The notes under the pieces are model-generated. The model was given only the letters and a program-made list of their open reading frames with translations, was not told the origin of the DNA and ran no database searches. 58,467 bases of DNA from Leisingera sp. JC1 (GTDB lineage: Bacteria > Pseudomonadota > Alphaproteobacteria > Rhodobacterales > Rhodobacteraceae), in contig NZ_LYUZ01000068.1 of NCBI RefSeq assembly GCF_001679925.1, forward strand, positions 1-58,467. The letters run 5' to 3'. Each line of letters begins with the position of its first letter. Positions within the stretch are counted from its first letter, which is position 1. This document shows positions 11,646 through 20,875 of this stretch, in pieces. The position numbers and the translations under genes were made by a program.

Positions 11646-12812
11646 TTACCTGCCGGGCAGCCGGTCGAGAACCGCCCGCGCGGCCCGCAGCCCCGGAGCC
11701 TCTCCATCTTGGCCCAGTCGCTGCATAGTCAGTTCCATCGCGTGCATCTGGTCGTCCGGGTTCTCTGCGAGTGCTTCCAGCCGGGTGGAGATGTTCTCCG
11801 GCGTGCAATCCGGCCCCAGGCATTCCGGCACCACTCGGGTGTCGCTCACCAGGTTGACCAACGTCACAGTATCGATCAGCGCCATGCGCTTCATGATCTG
11901 CCAGGTGAGCCACTGGAACTTGTAGGCAATCACCATCGGCGTACGGGCGGCGGCCAATTCCAAGGACACCGTTCCCGAGGCAGCCAGCGCCAGACTGGCA
12001 GAGGCAAAAGCTGCGCGTTTGAAGGCCTTTGCACGTTCCGGGGTGTAGCGGTTCGGATCGATCATGACGGTGCCCGCCGGCCAATCCTTCAGTGCGTCTT
12101 GCACCAAGCCCGCAACGGGCGCGGCGGCAGGAACCACAATCCGGTAGTCCGGATGCTTGGCGGTGAACTGCACCAGCGCCTTGCCGAACTCCGGGGCCAG
12201 CCGTGAAACTTCCGAACGCCGCGATCCGGGCAGCGCCAGCACAAATGGTGCATCCCCCAAGCTGAATTCACTACGGAAGACTTCGATCTCCACTTCCGTT
12301 GCCCGTGGCTCCGCCACCACCGGGTGGCCGACGAAATCGCAGTCCATGCCAGCCGCTTCCATATAGGGCGGTTCAAACGGCAGCAGAGCCAGCACGTGGT
12401 CGATAACTTCCGCCATCTTCTGTGCCCGCTTGGGCCGCCACGCCCAGACCGACGGGGCAACGTAATGCACAGTGCGGATATCACTGCGGTCCTTGACCAG
12501 CCTCGCCACGCGCAGGGAGAAATCCGGGCTGTCGATGGTGATCAGCACATCCGGCTTTACCTCGATGACAGCCTCCGCCGTTTCGCGGATCCGGCGCTTC
12601 AGGTGGCGGTACTTGGGCAGCACTTCTGCCAGTCCCATCACCGACAGCTCATCCATGGGAAAGCGCGAGGCCAGCCCTTGCTCTGCCATCAGTGCGCCAC
12701 CAATGCCATCAAAGCTGACACCCGGTTCCAGCTGTTTCAGGCCTGCCATCAGCGCCCCGCCCAGCCGGTCGCCCGAAGGCTCGCCAGCCAGGATAAAGAC
12801 CCGAAGGCTCAT
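11646..12812 (-). CDS. lpxB: Lipid-A-disaccharide synthase
   Basis: LpxB, a GT19 glycosyltransferase at the inner membrane surface, joins UDP-2,3-diacylglucosamine to lipid X to form the lipid A disaccharide. The 388-residue product begins with the diagnostic FILAGEPSGDRLGGALM. It then has DGIGGALMAEQGL, SPDFSLRVARL, YVAPSVWAWRPKRAQKM, LPGSRRSEVSRL and TVSLELAAARTPMV. The ATG overlaps the lpxI stop by 4 bases. It is the last gene of the bamA-to-lpxB run. Confidence 0.97.
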   Translation of the reverse strand: MSLRVFILAGEPSGDRLGGALMAGLKQLEPGVSFDGIGGALMAEQGLASRFPMDELSVMGLAEVLPKYRHLKRRIRETAEAVIEVKPDVLITIDSPDFSLRVARLVKDRSDIRTVHYVAPSVWAWRPKRAQKMAEVIDHVLALLPFEPPYMEAAGMDCDFVGHPVVAEPRATEVEIEVFRSEFSLGDAPFVLALPGSRRSEVSRLAPEFGKALVQFTAKHPDYRIVVPAAAPVAGLVQDALKDWPAGTVMIDPNRYTPERAKAFKRAAFASASLALAASGTVSLELAAARTPMVIAYKFQWLTWQIMKRMALIDTVTLVNLVSDTRVVPECLGPDCTPENISTRLEALAENPDDQMHAMELTMQRLGQDGEAPGLRAARAVLDRLPGR

Positions 12813-13597
12813 GCCTCGCGCAACCAGAGGAACAAGCCCAGCCGGTCGCAGGCTGCAGTCACCGCGTCCTGATCCAGAACGATGACACCACCCGCCTCCA
12901 GCACAATGCCGGACAGCCCGGCCTTAGCCGCGGCCTCAACTGTCTCCACACCAATGGTGGGCAGATCGGCGCGGCGGTCCTGTGCCGGTTTCGGCGCCTT
13001 GAACAACAAACCGCCCTGCCCGTCCGGGCGCTGCTGCAGCGAGGCCAGCATCCAATCTGTGCCAAAGAGGTTCTCAACCGCAATCGCCTGCCCCTTGCGC
13101 ACGGCGCAGGACTGGCCGATGTCGGCCGCGGACATGGCCGCCACGATCTCGGCACCGCGTTCCGCATCCGCCTTGTCCAGCTCGCCCGGCTGCACTTTGG
13201 TCGGCACCCCGGCGGCCATCAGCAGATCCGGGGCCACCTCATGAGCCGCGCGGACGGCAAAGCCTGCCTGTTCGAAAATCCCGATAATCGCGCGCAAGGC
13301 GCCATCGTCACCGGCCGCCAGCGCGGCTTGCAGCACCGGCACCAGCGGCATCGTGGCCGCATCAATAGCAGAGGGGTCAATGTGCGGACGGCGCACGGCG
13401 CCGGCGAGGCAAATCTCCGTCACCTCTGCCGCCTTCAGCCGCTCCAGAAAGCTGCCAAGCTGTTCAAAGCGGAAGGTGATCTCGGGATCGACCATATCCG
13501 GCTCTGCCCCTGCCATTGCGCAGATCAGCGGACGGCCCGGCGCATGCGCGGCGACTTCTGCCGGCAGCGCGCCGGTGCCTGCAATCACAGCCAGCAT
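12809..13597 (-). CDS. lpxI: UDP-2,3-diacylglucosamine pyrophosphatase LpxI
   Basis: LpxI (DUF1009) hydrolyses UDP-2,3-diacylglucosamine to lipid X, the role filled by LpxH in E. coli. It is the usual alphaproteobacterial version. The 262-residue product has MLAVIAGTGALPAEVA at the start, then CLAGAVRRPHIDPS, DDGALRAIIGIFEQAGF and the C-terminal LPTIGVETVEAAAKAGLSGI with VLDQD. It lies 4 bases after lpxA and overlaps lpxB, so the three are one translational unit. Confidence 0.95.
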   Translation of the reverse strand: MLAVIAGTGALPAEVAAHAPGRPLICAMAGAEPDMVDPEITFRFEQLGSFLERLKAAEVTEICLAGAVRRPHIDPSAIDAATMPLVPVLQAALAAGDDGALRAIIGIFEQAGFAVRAAHEVAPDLLMAAGVPTKVQPGELDKADAERGAEIVAAMSAADIGQSCAVRKGQAIAVENLFGTDWMLASLQQRPDGQGGLLFKAPKPAQDRRADLPTIGVETVEAAAKAGLSGIVLEAGGVIVLDQDAVTAACDRLGLFLWLREA

Positions 13598-13601
13598 CGC
13601 T

Positions 13602-14387
13602 TCAGCCCCCCGGGGTCAGGAAAGACCGGTCGCTCTCACCGGTGATAAAGGCAACGATTTCCTGCACGTACTGGCTTTCGGTCTCGTCCCCCAGCCGCTT
13701 GGCACGCTCCTGGAAGGTGCCTTCGCCCTGTGCCAGCATCTGAAAGGCCGCGCGCAAGGCGGTGATGTCGCTGCGGGCGACACCGCGACGTTTGAGACCC
13801 ACCAGGTTCAAGCCGTCCAGCTCACCCCGTTGCGCCTGCACCAAGCCATAGGGAATGACATCATTTGTCACCATGGTGACCGCGCCGATGATAGCGCCCT
13901 TGCCGATCCGCACCCATTGATGGATGCCGGACAAACCGCCGATGATCACATCATCCTCCAGCACGCAGTGACCCGCCACCGCGGCGGAGTTCACCACGAT
14001 CACCCGGTCGCCAACCTGGGCGTCATGGGCGATGTGGCAGCCGGCCATGAACAGCCCGTCATCGCCGATCCTCGTCACACCGCCGCCGCCCTCAGTGCCG
14101 GCATTCACCGTCACATGCTCGCGGATGCGGTTGCGCTTGCCGATCACGGTCTTGCACTTCTCGCCCTTGAACTTCAGGTCCTGCGGGATCTCGCCCAGCA
14201 CGGCAAAGGGGAACACCACGGTCTCGTCACCGATTTCGGTGTCACCGGTGACAACAACGTGGGATTTCAGAACAACCCGGTCCCCCAGAACAGCCTCAGA
14301 GCCGACCACGCAGAACGGGCCGATCTCGCAGTCCTTTCCAAGCTTGGCGCCCTCTTCAATCACAGCACTGGGGTGGATCTTGCTCAT
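13602..14387 (-). CDS. lpxA: UDP-N-acetylglucosamine acyltransferase LpxA
   Basis: LpxA adds the first 3-hydroxyacyl chain to UDP-GlcNAc, opening lipid A synthesis. At 261 residues from ATG 14387 it matches the E. coli length. The N-terminal two thirds is a left-handed helix of hexapeptide turns (IHPSAVIEEGAKLG, IGPFCVVGSEA, VVLKSHVVVTGDTEIG). The helix is capped by VGLKRRGVARSDI and a helical tail. The catalytic His is probably in ECHI-like MAGCHIAHDAQVG. The longer upstream frame overlaps fabZ and is rejected. It starts one base after the fabZ stop. Confidence 0.95.
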   Translation of the reverse strand: MSKIHPSAVIEEGAKLGKDCEIGPFCVVGSEAVLGDRVVLKSHVVVTGDTEIGDETVVFPFAVLGEIPQDLKFKGEKCKTVIGKRNRIREHVTVNAGTEGGGGVTRIGDDGLFMAGCHIAHDAQVGDRVIVVNSAAVAGHCVLEDDVIIGGLSGIHQWVRIGKGAIIGAVTMVTNDVIPYGLVQAQRGELDGLNLVGLKRRGVARSDITALRAAFQMLAQGEGTFQERAKRLGDETESQYVQEIVAFITGESDRSFLTPGG

Positions 14388-14388
14388 C

Positions 14389-14859
14389 TCAGCTGCCCTC
14401 GGCCTGACGGTCGACCATTGCGGTAAATTCCGCTTCTGCAGCCACTTCGCCCTCAACCGTCGCGCGGCCAAGGAACTTGAAGATCTTGCCGCCGGGCTTG
14501 CCCCGCAGGGTTTCCACATGCATCTCCAGCACATCGCCGGGCACCACTTTGCGGCGGAATTTGCACTTGTCGATGTTCATGAAGTAGATCAGCAGGTCGG
14601 TGTCGACCATATCCATGCCAACGCCCAGCATCACCCCTGCGGTCTGCGCCATTGCCTCGACGATGGTGACGCCCGGCATGATCGGCGTGCCCGGGAAATG
14701 ACCCTGGAAATGCGGCTCGTTCATGGTGACATTCTTGATGCCGCGGGCCGACTTATAGCTGTCGATATCGACCACCTTGTCGACCAGCAGGAACGGATAG
14801 CGGTGCGGCAGGATCCGCTGGATCAGTTGAATGTCAGCGCTTTGCAGCTCGGTGGTCAT
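14389..14859 (-). CDS. fabZ: 3-hydroxyacyl-ACP dehydratase FabZ
   Basis: FabZ dehydrates 3-hydroxyacyl-ACP in fatty-acid elongation and so competes with LpxA for the same substrate. This 156-residue protein has [11 protein letters not shown], the hot-dog helix with catalytic His in [11 protein letters not shown] and Glu in [12 protein letters not shown], and [14 protein letters not shown]. It sits between ompH and lpxA. In many alphaproteobacteria lpxD would come just before it, but here only 76 non-coding bases separate it from ompH. Confidence 0.96.
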   Translation of the reverse strand: MTTELQSADIQLIQRILPHRYPFLLVDKVVDIDSYKSARGIKNVTMNEPHFQGHFPGTPIMPGVTIVEAMAQTAGVMLGVGMDMVDTDLLIYFMNIDKCKFRRKVVPGDVLEMHVETLRGKPGGKIFKFLGRATVEGEVAAEAEFTAMVDRQAEGS

Positions 14860-14935
14860 GCGTGGTTTCCCATCTACGTCAAGAATACTGCGCTGTCCCT
14901 AGCAAGCGAACAGCCATTGAGCAAGTTCCGCACAC

Positions 14936-15541
14936 TCAGTGCTCGCCAGCCTCATCCGCGGCACCATCTCCAAGAACAGCATCAATCCGCGCAATTGCCA
15001 ATGACGTGATGTCGGCGGCATCGGCACTCAGAAAGACCGAGGAGTGGTCAAGAATCGCCCCCGCCCCGGTTTCACGCATGATCTGCTGAAGCACCGGCAG
15101 TGACGCCGCAATGAACTCCCGCCGTGCGTCCTCTCCCATCTGGGAAATTTCCCGCAGTTTCTGATCCTGGCGGCGGCGGGTTTCCTGCACCTTCTCGTCA
15201 AAGGAATCCGCCAAGGCACGGAATGCTTCAGGTTCCATCCCGTTGCGCCGTTCGGTCAGTTCCAGTTCCTCTTGGCGCAGCTCCGCTTCGATCCGCCGGT
15301 TCTCGGCGGTCAGCACTGCGCCTTCGGCCTCGATCTCGCGCTCCACCCGCTTGCCAAAGGCGCTTTCGGAAAACAGGCGGTCCGGCTGAATTGTGAGGAT
15401 GCCGCTCTGCGGCAGCCCCAGCTGGAACTCGGTGCCTCCGTTGGCATTGGCGTCCTGGGCGTGGCCGGACGGCGCCGAAAACCAGCTCAGCGCCAGGGCA
15501 AGGCCAAACGCTGCCCAGCTTCCGGGCGCAAACCGCGGCAC
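14936..15541 (-). CDS. ompH: OmpH/Skp family periplasmic chaperone
   Basis: This is a Skp-like holdase that would carry unfolded outer-membrane proteins to the BAM complex. The 201-residue protein has a signal peptide (hydrophobic core AAFGLALALSWF, likely cut after GHA). A short strand ILTIQPDRLFSESAFGK follows, then a long charged coiled coil (about 75-150) as in the Skp tentacles. The tail closes with AGAILDHSSVFLSADAADIT, which fits the body domain. It starts 4 bases after bamA, which fits its role. Confidence 0.9.
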   Translation of the reverse strand: MPRFAPGSWAAFGLALALSWFSAPSGHAQDANANGGTEFQLGLPQSGILTIQPDRLFSESAFGKRVEREIEAEGAVLTAENRRIEAELRQEELELTERRNGMEPEAFRALADSFDEKVQETRRRQDQKLREISQMGEDARREFIAASLPVLQQIMRETGAGAILDHSSVFLSADAADITSLAIARIDAVLGDGAADEAGEH

Positions 15542-15545
15542 CAGA

Positions 15546-17936
15546 TCAGAACCTCGCCTGCAAGGTCAGGTCAAAGGTCTGCTCCTCGTCAAAGTCCTCT
15601 TTCTGGAGGGCCTTGGAGAAATTGAACCGCAGCGGGCCGAATCCCGTGGTCCACAGCAGAGAGACGCCAACCACATGACGGAATGACCTGTCACGGCCCA
15701 CAATGGTGGCGCCTGCGGTGTCAGCATCCTGAAGGCCCCAGAGGCCGCCGACATCGTAGAACAAGCCGCCGCGCATGCCCAATTCCTCAGGCAGGCCTAG
15801 CGGGAACTCCGCGTCGAAACGGGCAACAGCGTAGTAGTTGCCGCCAAGGAAGTCGTTGTAATTGCCGCCGCCCGGGTTGCCGGGGCTTTGGTCCCGCGGA
15901 CCAATACCGCCGGGCTCAAAGCCGCGCATGACAGAAGGCGTCAGAACGAAACGGTCGATCGAGCGGCTGCTTCCGCTGCCTTCCCACTGGAAGGCTCCGG
16001 CCTCAAGCGTCGCACGGATTGTCACTTCCTCGTTAAAGATCTGCTTCTGGGCGACCAGCTTGGTTGTTGCCTTGATGTACTCGGAATCCCCGCCAATACC
16101 GGCATAATCCGCGCCGATCTCCACCAGGAAACCGGCGGTCGGATCCAGACCGGTCAGGCGGCTGTCATAGCGGTAGGTGAAACCGATCGCACTGGCGTTG
16201 CGTTCGCCCTGTGCGATTTCGTTCCGCACCACCGGACCTGGGAGGTTCTGGTTGGTGTCATCGTCATCAAACAGCATCTCGTCCGCATCCCAAGTGTAGC
16301 GGACCTGCAGGGAGGTATCTTCCCCGGTGTCAAATGTCAGCGCCGGACGGAAGAACACCCGCTTGGTTCGGTACTCCGAGAAGCTGGAATCCGTTTCATT
16401 CAGTCCCAGATCCAGGTCGAAACGCAGTTTTCGGCCCAGTAGATAAGGCTCAGTGAAGCCCAGAACATATGAGTCGGACTCAGTCGCGGTTGCGATGTTG
16501 AAAGACAAACGCTGACCGCGGCCCAGGAAGTTGTTTTCCGTCAGGCCGATGCTGAGGCCGAAACCATCGGTGACCGAGTAGGCACCGCCGAGGTTCAGCG
16601 AGCCGGTTGGCTGTTCTTCGACATCCACATCAACGATCACTTGATCCGCTGAGCTGCCCTCGCGGGTTTCGACATCCGCATTGGCGAAGAAGCCAAGCGC
16701 CCGGATCCGCTCCGCACTGTTGCGGATGGAACGCGGATTGAAGGGGTCGCCCTCGACAGAGGCAAATTGCTGGCGGATGACCCGGTCCAGCGTGGTGGTG
16801 TTGCCCTCGATGTCGATCCGTTCGACAAAGACGCGTGGGCCGCGGGTCAGCACGAATTCGATATCCAGCGTCAGATCGCGGTCATTGCGGGTCACCCGCG
16901 GTTCGACCCGCAGGAAGTCGATCTCATTGCGGACTGCCAGGCCTTCCATCCGGTCGATTGCATTTTCAACCAGCGTCGGCGTGTAGGTGACACCCGGCTT
17001 GATCTTGAGGGTCGACGCGAACTCGTCCGCGTCCGCCTCAGCCATTTCGCTGGTGACCGTGATATTGCCGAATTTGAACTGCTGCCCCTCTGTCACGTCG
17101 ACAACCAGGAATACTGCGTCGCGTTCCTCGGTCACTTCGGCGTTGGTGCTGTTGACCCGGAAATCAACATAGCCGCGCGACAGGTAAAAATCCCGCAGCA
17201 CCTGCTTGTCGAACTCCAGCCGGTCCTCAATCAGGGTGTCGGACCGGATGAAGGCGCGCAGAAGGCCGGCCTGCTTGGTTTCCAGCACCCGGCGCAGGCG
17301 TCGGTCCGAATAGACCCGGTTGCCGGTAAAGGAAACGCGCTCCACTTCGATGGTATCGCCTTCTGAGATCTCGAAGACCAGGTCAACGCGGTTGTTGCTG
17401 CGGCGGATGATCCGCGGGGTCACGCGTGAGGCCAGGCGCCCTTGCACACTGTAGGCTTCGGCAATGGAAGCCGCGTCACGCTCGGCCTGGCTGGGGTTGA
17501 ACACCCGGCGCGGTGCAGATTCGATGATTTGGGTGAGTGCGTCGTCTTTCAGGCGTTTGTTGCCTTCGAAACTGATCTGATTGATGGTCGGGAATTCAGT
17601 GACCTTGATCACCAGCGTGCTGCCGCGCGGCACGATTTCCACTGTTTCAAATACGCCACTGTCAAGAATGCGCTGGTAGGCATCGTTCAGCTCGCCTGCG
17701 CTGACAGTCTGGCCGCGCTCAATGCCGGTATAGGCCACAACCGTGGATGTCTGAATGCGCTGGTTGCCTTCGACCTGCACCGAATTGAAACGATAGCTTT
17801 GCGCCTCTGCCGGAAGCGGTGCCAGCGCGTATCCCAACGCAACTGCCAGAGAAATAGCAGAAACTTTGCGGTACAAGATATTGATGCCCGACTTTCGCTC
17901 GACACAGGACTTGCCTGCGATTTTCCCCCAAACCAT
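15546..17936 (-). CDS. bamA: Outer membrane protein assembly factor BamA
   Basis: BamA is the essential Omp85 beta-barrel insertase. The 796-residue protein has a long signal sequence ending near PLPAEAQS, five POTRA domains (about 45-440; for example FNSVQVEGNQRIQTSTV and GDTIEVERVSFTGNRVYSD), and a C-terminal 16-strand barrel (about 450-796). The barrel carries the lid-loop motif RGFEPGG and the terminal beta-signal ending in ARF. The start at 17936 is not certain, because several codons precede the signal core. A TTGACA-like -35 lies about 60 bases upstream, so bamA may have its own promoter. Confidence 0.96.
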   Translation of the reverse strand: MVWGKIAGKSCVERKSGINILYRKVSAISLAVALGYALAPLPAEAQSYRFNSVQVEGNQRIQTSTVVAYTGIERGQTVSAGELNDAYQRILDSGVFETVEIVPRGSTLVIKVTEFPTINQISFEGNKRLKDDALTQIIESAPRRVFNPSQAERDAASIAEAYSVQGRLASRVTPRIIRRSNNRVDLVFEISEGDTIEVERVSFTGNRVYSDRRLRRVLETKQAGLLRAFIRSDTLIEDRLEFDKQVLRDFYLSRGYVDFRVNSTNAEVTEERDAVFLVVDVTEGQQFKFGNITVTSEMAEADADEFASTLKIKPGVTYTPTLVENAIDRMEGLAVRNEIDFLRVEPRVTRNDRDLTLDIEFVLTRGPRVFVERIDIEGNTTTLDRVIRQQFASVEGDPFNPRSIRNSAERIRALGFFANADVETREGSSADQVIVDVDVEEQPTGSLNLGGAYSVTDGFGLSIGLTENNFLGRGQRLSFNIATATESDSYVLGFTEPYLLGRKLRFDLDLGLNETDSSFSEYRTKRVFFRPALTFDTGEDTSLQVRYTWDADEMLFDDDDTNQNLPGPVVRNEIAQGERNASAIGFTYRYDSRLTGLDPTAGFLVEIGADYAGIGGDSEYIKATTKLVAQKQIFNEEVTIRATLEAGAFQWEGSGSSRSIDRFVLTPSVMRGFEPGGIGPRDQSPGNPGGGNYNDFLGGNYYAVARFDAEFPLGLPEELGMRGGLFYDVGGLWGLQDADTAGATIVGRDRSFRHVVGVSLLWTTGFGPLRFNFSKALQKEDFDEEQTFDLTLQARF

Positions 17937-17972
17937 TTTTCAGAACCCGATTTTTTTAGCAGCTTTGGGACG

Positions 17973-18001
17973 TGCGTACCGGGTTTGAAAGCGCTTGTCA
18001 A
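17973..18001 (-). promoter_or_regulatory. Possible sigma-70 promoter of bamA
   Basis: On the minus strand TTGACA (17996-18001) is followed by 17 bases and TACGCA (17973-17978). The -35 is perfect but the -10 is poor, so this is a weak call. Confidence 0.35.
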
Positions 18002-18063
18002 AACCAACTAGGGCGCTTCATGGGGGCAAGGCGCACAGCGGGCTGCCGCGCCGGTTGCGGGAA

Positions 18064-18189
18064 TCACAAAGAGGCGAGCCAGGCGCCTGCAGCGAGGGAG
18101 CCAAAGATCGCGAAACCGGTCAGTGCCCGGTCCCAGTTCAGCCGGACCAGAAGGCCAAGGCCGTGGTATGATTGCGAGAGTACGTGCAT
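18064..18189 (-). CDS. 41-aa single-pass membrane peptide between rseP and bamA
   Basis: This is a short open frame of 41 codons (N-terminus MHVLSQSYHGLGLL) with a charged middle (RLNWDR) and one hydrophobic C-terminal helix, residues 23-41 (LTGFAIFGSLAAGAWLASL). A GGGGAAAG ribosome site sits a few bases before ATG 18189. It lies in the 396-base gap between rseP and bamA and reads in their direction. A GTTAAC half-site lies about 70 bases upstream. I do not recognise a family. The ribosome site and clear topology favour a real gene, and its position suggests a link to envelope stress or BAM, which is inference. Confidence 0.65.
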   Translation of the reverse strand: MHVLSQSYHGLGLLVRLNWDRALTGFAIFGSLAAGAWLASL

Positions 18190-18332
18190 CGCTTTCCCCA
18201 GTTCTTCACCCAGCCGCCGGCAAGCAACCGAAAAGTCCGCCAGCGGTTTGAAGAAAAGTTAACGCGGGAATGTGGCAGCACTTGGGCGGCGCTGAGGCCG
18301 CCCTTGGCCAGGTCATTCAAATCTGAACTGAA

Positions 18333-19682
18333 TCAGCAGAACAGGTCATTGCCCAGAGCAAACAGCATCAGCGACAGGACCACCGCAATGCCAAAAGTCA
18401 TCAGAACCCGCACAGCCCGGTCGCTGGGGGGACGGCCCGTCACTGCCTCATAGGCGTAGAACATCAGATGCCCGCCGTCGAGCGCTGGCACGGGGAACAG
18501 GTTCAGCAGGCCAACGGCCGTCGACAAAACCGCGATAAACCGGATGAAGCTTTCCGCCCCCTGGCTGGCCATCGCACCGGAGGTTTCGGCAATACCGATC
18601 GGCCCGGACAGGTTGCAGGTGCTGATCGCGCCGGTGATCATGTGCTTCAAGCCCGACAAAGAAGTCTCGACCACGGCCCAGACCTGGTAGGTGCCCGCCG
18701 CCAGCGCTTCTCCGAACCCCGCGGATTCGGTTGCCGGGGAAAACGCCAGACCGCCAACAATGCCGATCCGCCAGCGGGTGGCAAAGCCGCCATCCGGCTG
18801 CGGTTCATCCGTGCGCCGCGGTGCCAGCGCCATCGCGACAGTTTCGCCGCCGCGCCACACATCCAGCACCAGCACCCGGCCGTCGGCTGCCTCAACCAGT
18901 TCCTTCAATTGATCGAAGGACACCAAGGGCGCGCCATCTACCGAAACGATCACATCACCCGGCTGCAGCCCCGCATCAGCGGCAGCGCTGCGCGGCACCA
19001 CGCCCCGCACAAAAGGCGGATAAAGATACGGGCCGCTGACCGTCAGCTCCTCGCCCTTCCGGCGCACGGTATAGTCCAGCGGCTGCTCCTGCGGCAGTGC
19101 CTCCCGGAACGCGTCCCAGGCGTCTGAATCCAGGAAATCAGGCACTGTCAGTCCTCCCGCTGCAATAAGCTCATCGCCCTGCTGAAGCCCGTTTTCAGCT
19201 CCCGGCAGCGTCTCAAGGGTACCAATCGTCAGGGGATCACGCATGGTTCCCTGCGAGAACGCAATGGCAGTGAAGATCAGCGCAGACATCACGAAGTTGA
19301 ACACCGGGCCTGCTGCAACCGTTGCCCCCCGCGCCCACAGAGGCGCGCCATGCATGGTGCGCCGCAACGCCGCCGGATCCGCCGCAGCGGCCTCCATCGC
19401 CTGGGCGTCCTTGCCCGAGGCCGCATCGGCATCGCCAAGGAACTTCACAAAGCCGCCAAACGGCAGCGCAGCGACCTGCCAGCGGGTGCCGTGCTTGTCC
19501 ATCCTGCTCCACAGCACCGGGCCGAAGCCCAGCGAGAACACCTCTGCATGGATGCCTGACCAGCGGCCAACGATGTAATGGCCGTATTCGTGCACCGCCA
19601 CGATCACCGACAAGGCGATGACAAAGCTGGCGATGGTATACAGAAAACCGCCAAACTGCGGGACAAAAGAAAGTACGTCCAA
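18333..19682 (-). CDS. rseP: RIP metalloprotease RseP
   Basis: RseP is a site-2 zinc protease that cuts within inner-membrane substrates, such as anti-sigma factors and signal-peptide remnants. The 449-residue protein has the active site HEYGH (31-35) in the first membrane segment. One clear PDZ domain lies around VVPRSAAADAGLQPGDVI, with a second, more degenerate one before it. The conserved LDG of NLFPVPALDGG supplies the third zinc ligand, and C-terminal membrane helices follow. It starts 4 bases downstream of dxr. Confidence 0.95.
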   Translation of the reverse strand: MDVLSFVPQFGGFLYTIASFVIALSVIVAVHEYGHYIVGRWSGIHAEVFSLGFGPVLWSRMDKHGTRWQVAALPFGGFVKFLGDADAASGKDAQAMEAAAADPAALRRTMHGAPLWARGATVAAGPVFNFVMSALIFTAIAFSQGTMRDPLTIGTLETLPGAENGLQQGDELIAAGGLTVPDFLDSDAWDAFREALPQEQPLDYTVRRKGEELTVSGPYLYPPFVRGVVPRSAAADAGLQPGDVIVSVDGAPLVSFDQLKELVEAADGRVLVLDVWRGGETVAMALAPRRTDEPQPDGGFATRWRIGIVGGLAFSPATESAGFGEALAAGTYQVWAVVETSLSGLKHMITGAISTCNLSGPIGIAETSGAMASQGAESFIRFIAVLSTAVGLLNLFPVPALDGGHLMFYAYEAVTGRPPSDRAVRVLMTFGIAVVLSLMLFALGNDLFC

Positions 19683-19686
19683 AATT

Positions 19687-20865
19687 CTACCCTATGCATT
19701 CTTCGGCGGCCTGTGCTGCCTGTTTCCTGGCGACATGGTCAACCCGGGTCACGTTATCAAGTGTCATTGCGGCATCTATGAGGCCGCCATCCGCCTCAAT
19801 CCGTTCCAGCACCGCCGCCGTCACAGAAGCCATATCAGTGAAGCGGATGCGCCCGGCAATGAACTCATCCAGCGCCTGTTCCTTGGCGGCATTAAAGGCC
19901 GCCCCCATCAGGCCGCCCCGCTCCATCACCTCATAAGCCTGCCGCAGCGCCGGATAGCGCGCCGGATCGGGGGCGCGGAAATTCAGCTGGCCGATGCGGG
20001 CCAGATCCAGCCGCTCCACCGGCAGATTCTGCCGCGCGGGCCAGTGCAGCGCATAGCCGATGGCATGACGCATATCTGCAGCGCCCAGATGCGCCATCAG
20101 CGCACCGTCGTTGAAGCCAACCAAAGCGTGGACCAGCGATTCCGGGTGCACCAACACTTCGATCTGCTCTGGCCGAACGCCAAAGTACTCCCGGGTTTCA
20201 ATGACTTCCAGAGCCTTGTTAAACATGGACGCGCTGTCGATTGTGATCCGCTGCCCCATATCCCAATTGGGATGCGAGGACGCCTGCGCCAGGCTTGCCT
20301 TGGGGAGTTCCTCCAGCGGCCAGTCGCGGAAAGCGCCGCCTGACGCGGTTATGACGATCCGCTCCACCGCCTCGATGTCCTCGCCTGCCAGCCCCTGGAA
20401 CACCGCCGAATGCTCGCTGTCCACCGGCAGCAGCCGGGCGCCGTGCTTTTCTGCGGTTTCCAGCAGCAGTTTCCCTGCGCAGACCAGCGATTCCTTGTTG
20501 GCCAGCGCCAGCGTGGTACCATGTTTCAGCGCCGCAAGCCCCGGCGCCAGTCCTGCAGCGCCGACAATCGCCGACATGATCCAATCTGCAGGCCGCGCAG
20601 CTGCCTCAACCAGCGCAGCTTGGCCTGCAGCTGCTTCCACGCCGGTCCCCTCCAGTGCGGCCCGCAGATCCGGCAAACGGTCGTCAAATGCTGTCACAGC
20701 CACATCTGCGCGCAAGGCAATGGCGTCTTCTGCCAGCCGCGTGATATTTGCGCCGCCGGTCAGAGCCACGACGTCATAGGCATCAGGCGCGCGGCGGATC
20801 AGGTCGATGGTGTTCTGGCCAATCGACCCGGTGGCGCCGAAGATCGAGATTTTCCGCATGGTCAT
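19687..20865 (-). CDS. dxr: 1-deoxy-D-xylulose 5-phosphate reductoisomerase
   Basis: Dxr converts DXP to methylerythritol phosphate with NADPH, the committed step of the MEP route to isoprenoids that also feeds UppS upstream. At 392 residues it is of normal length. The NADPH loop is IFGATGSIGQNTIDL. LLPVDSEHSAVFQGL carries the metal-binding acids, and WDMGQRITIDSASMFNKALE is the substrate loop. ATG 20865 and the in-frame ATG two codons later are both possible starts. It lies 10 bases after cdsA. Confidence 0.97.
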   Translation of the reverse strand: MTMRKISIFGATGSIGQNTIDLIRRAPDAYDVVALTGGANITRLAEDAIALRADVAVTAFDDRLPDLRAALEGTGVEAAAGQAALVEAAARPADWIMSAIVGAAGLAPGLAALKHGTTLALANKESLVCAGKLLLETAEKHGARLLPVDSEHSAVFQGLAGEDIEAVERIVITASGGAFRDWPLEELPKASLAQASSHPNWDMGQRITIDSASMFNKALEVIETREYFGVRPEQIEVLVHPESLVHALVGFNDGALMAHLGAADMRHAIGYALHWPARQNLPVERLDLARIGQLNFRAPDPARYPALRQAYEVMERGGLMGAAFNAAKEQALDEFIAGRIRFTDMASVTAAVLERIEADGGLIDAAMTLDNVTRVDHVARKQAAQAAEECIG

Positions 20866-20875
20866 TCCTGACTGG

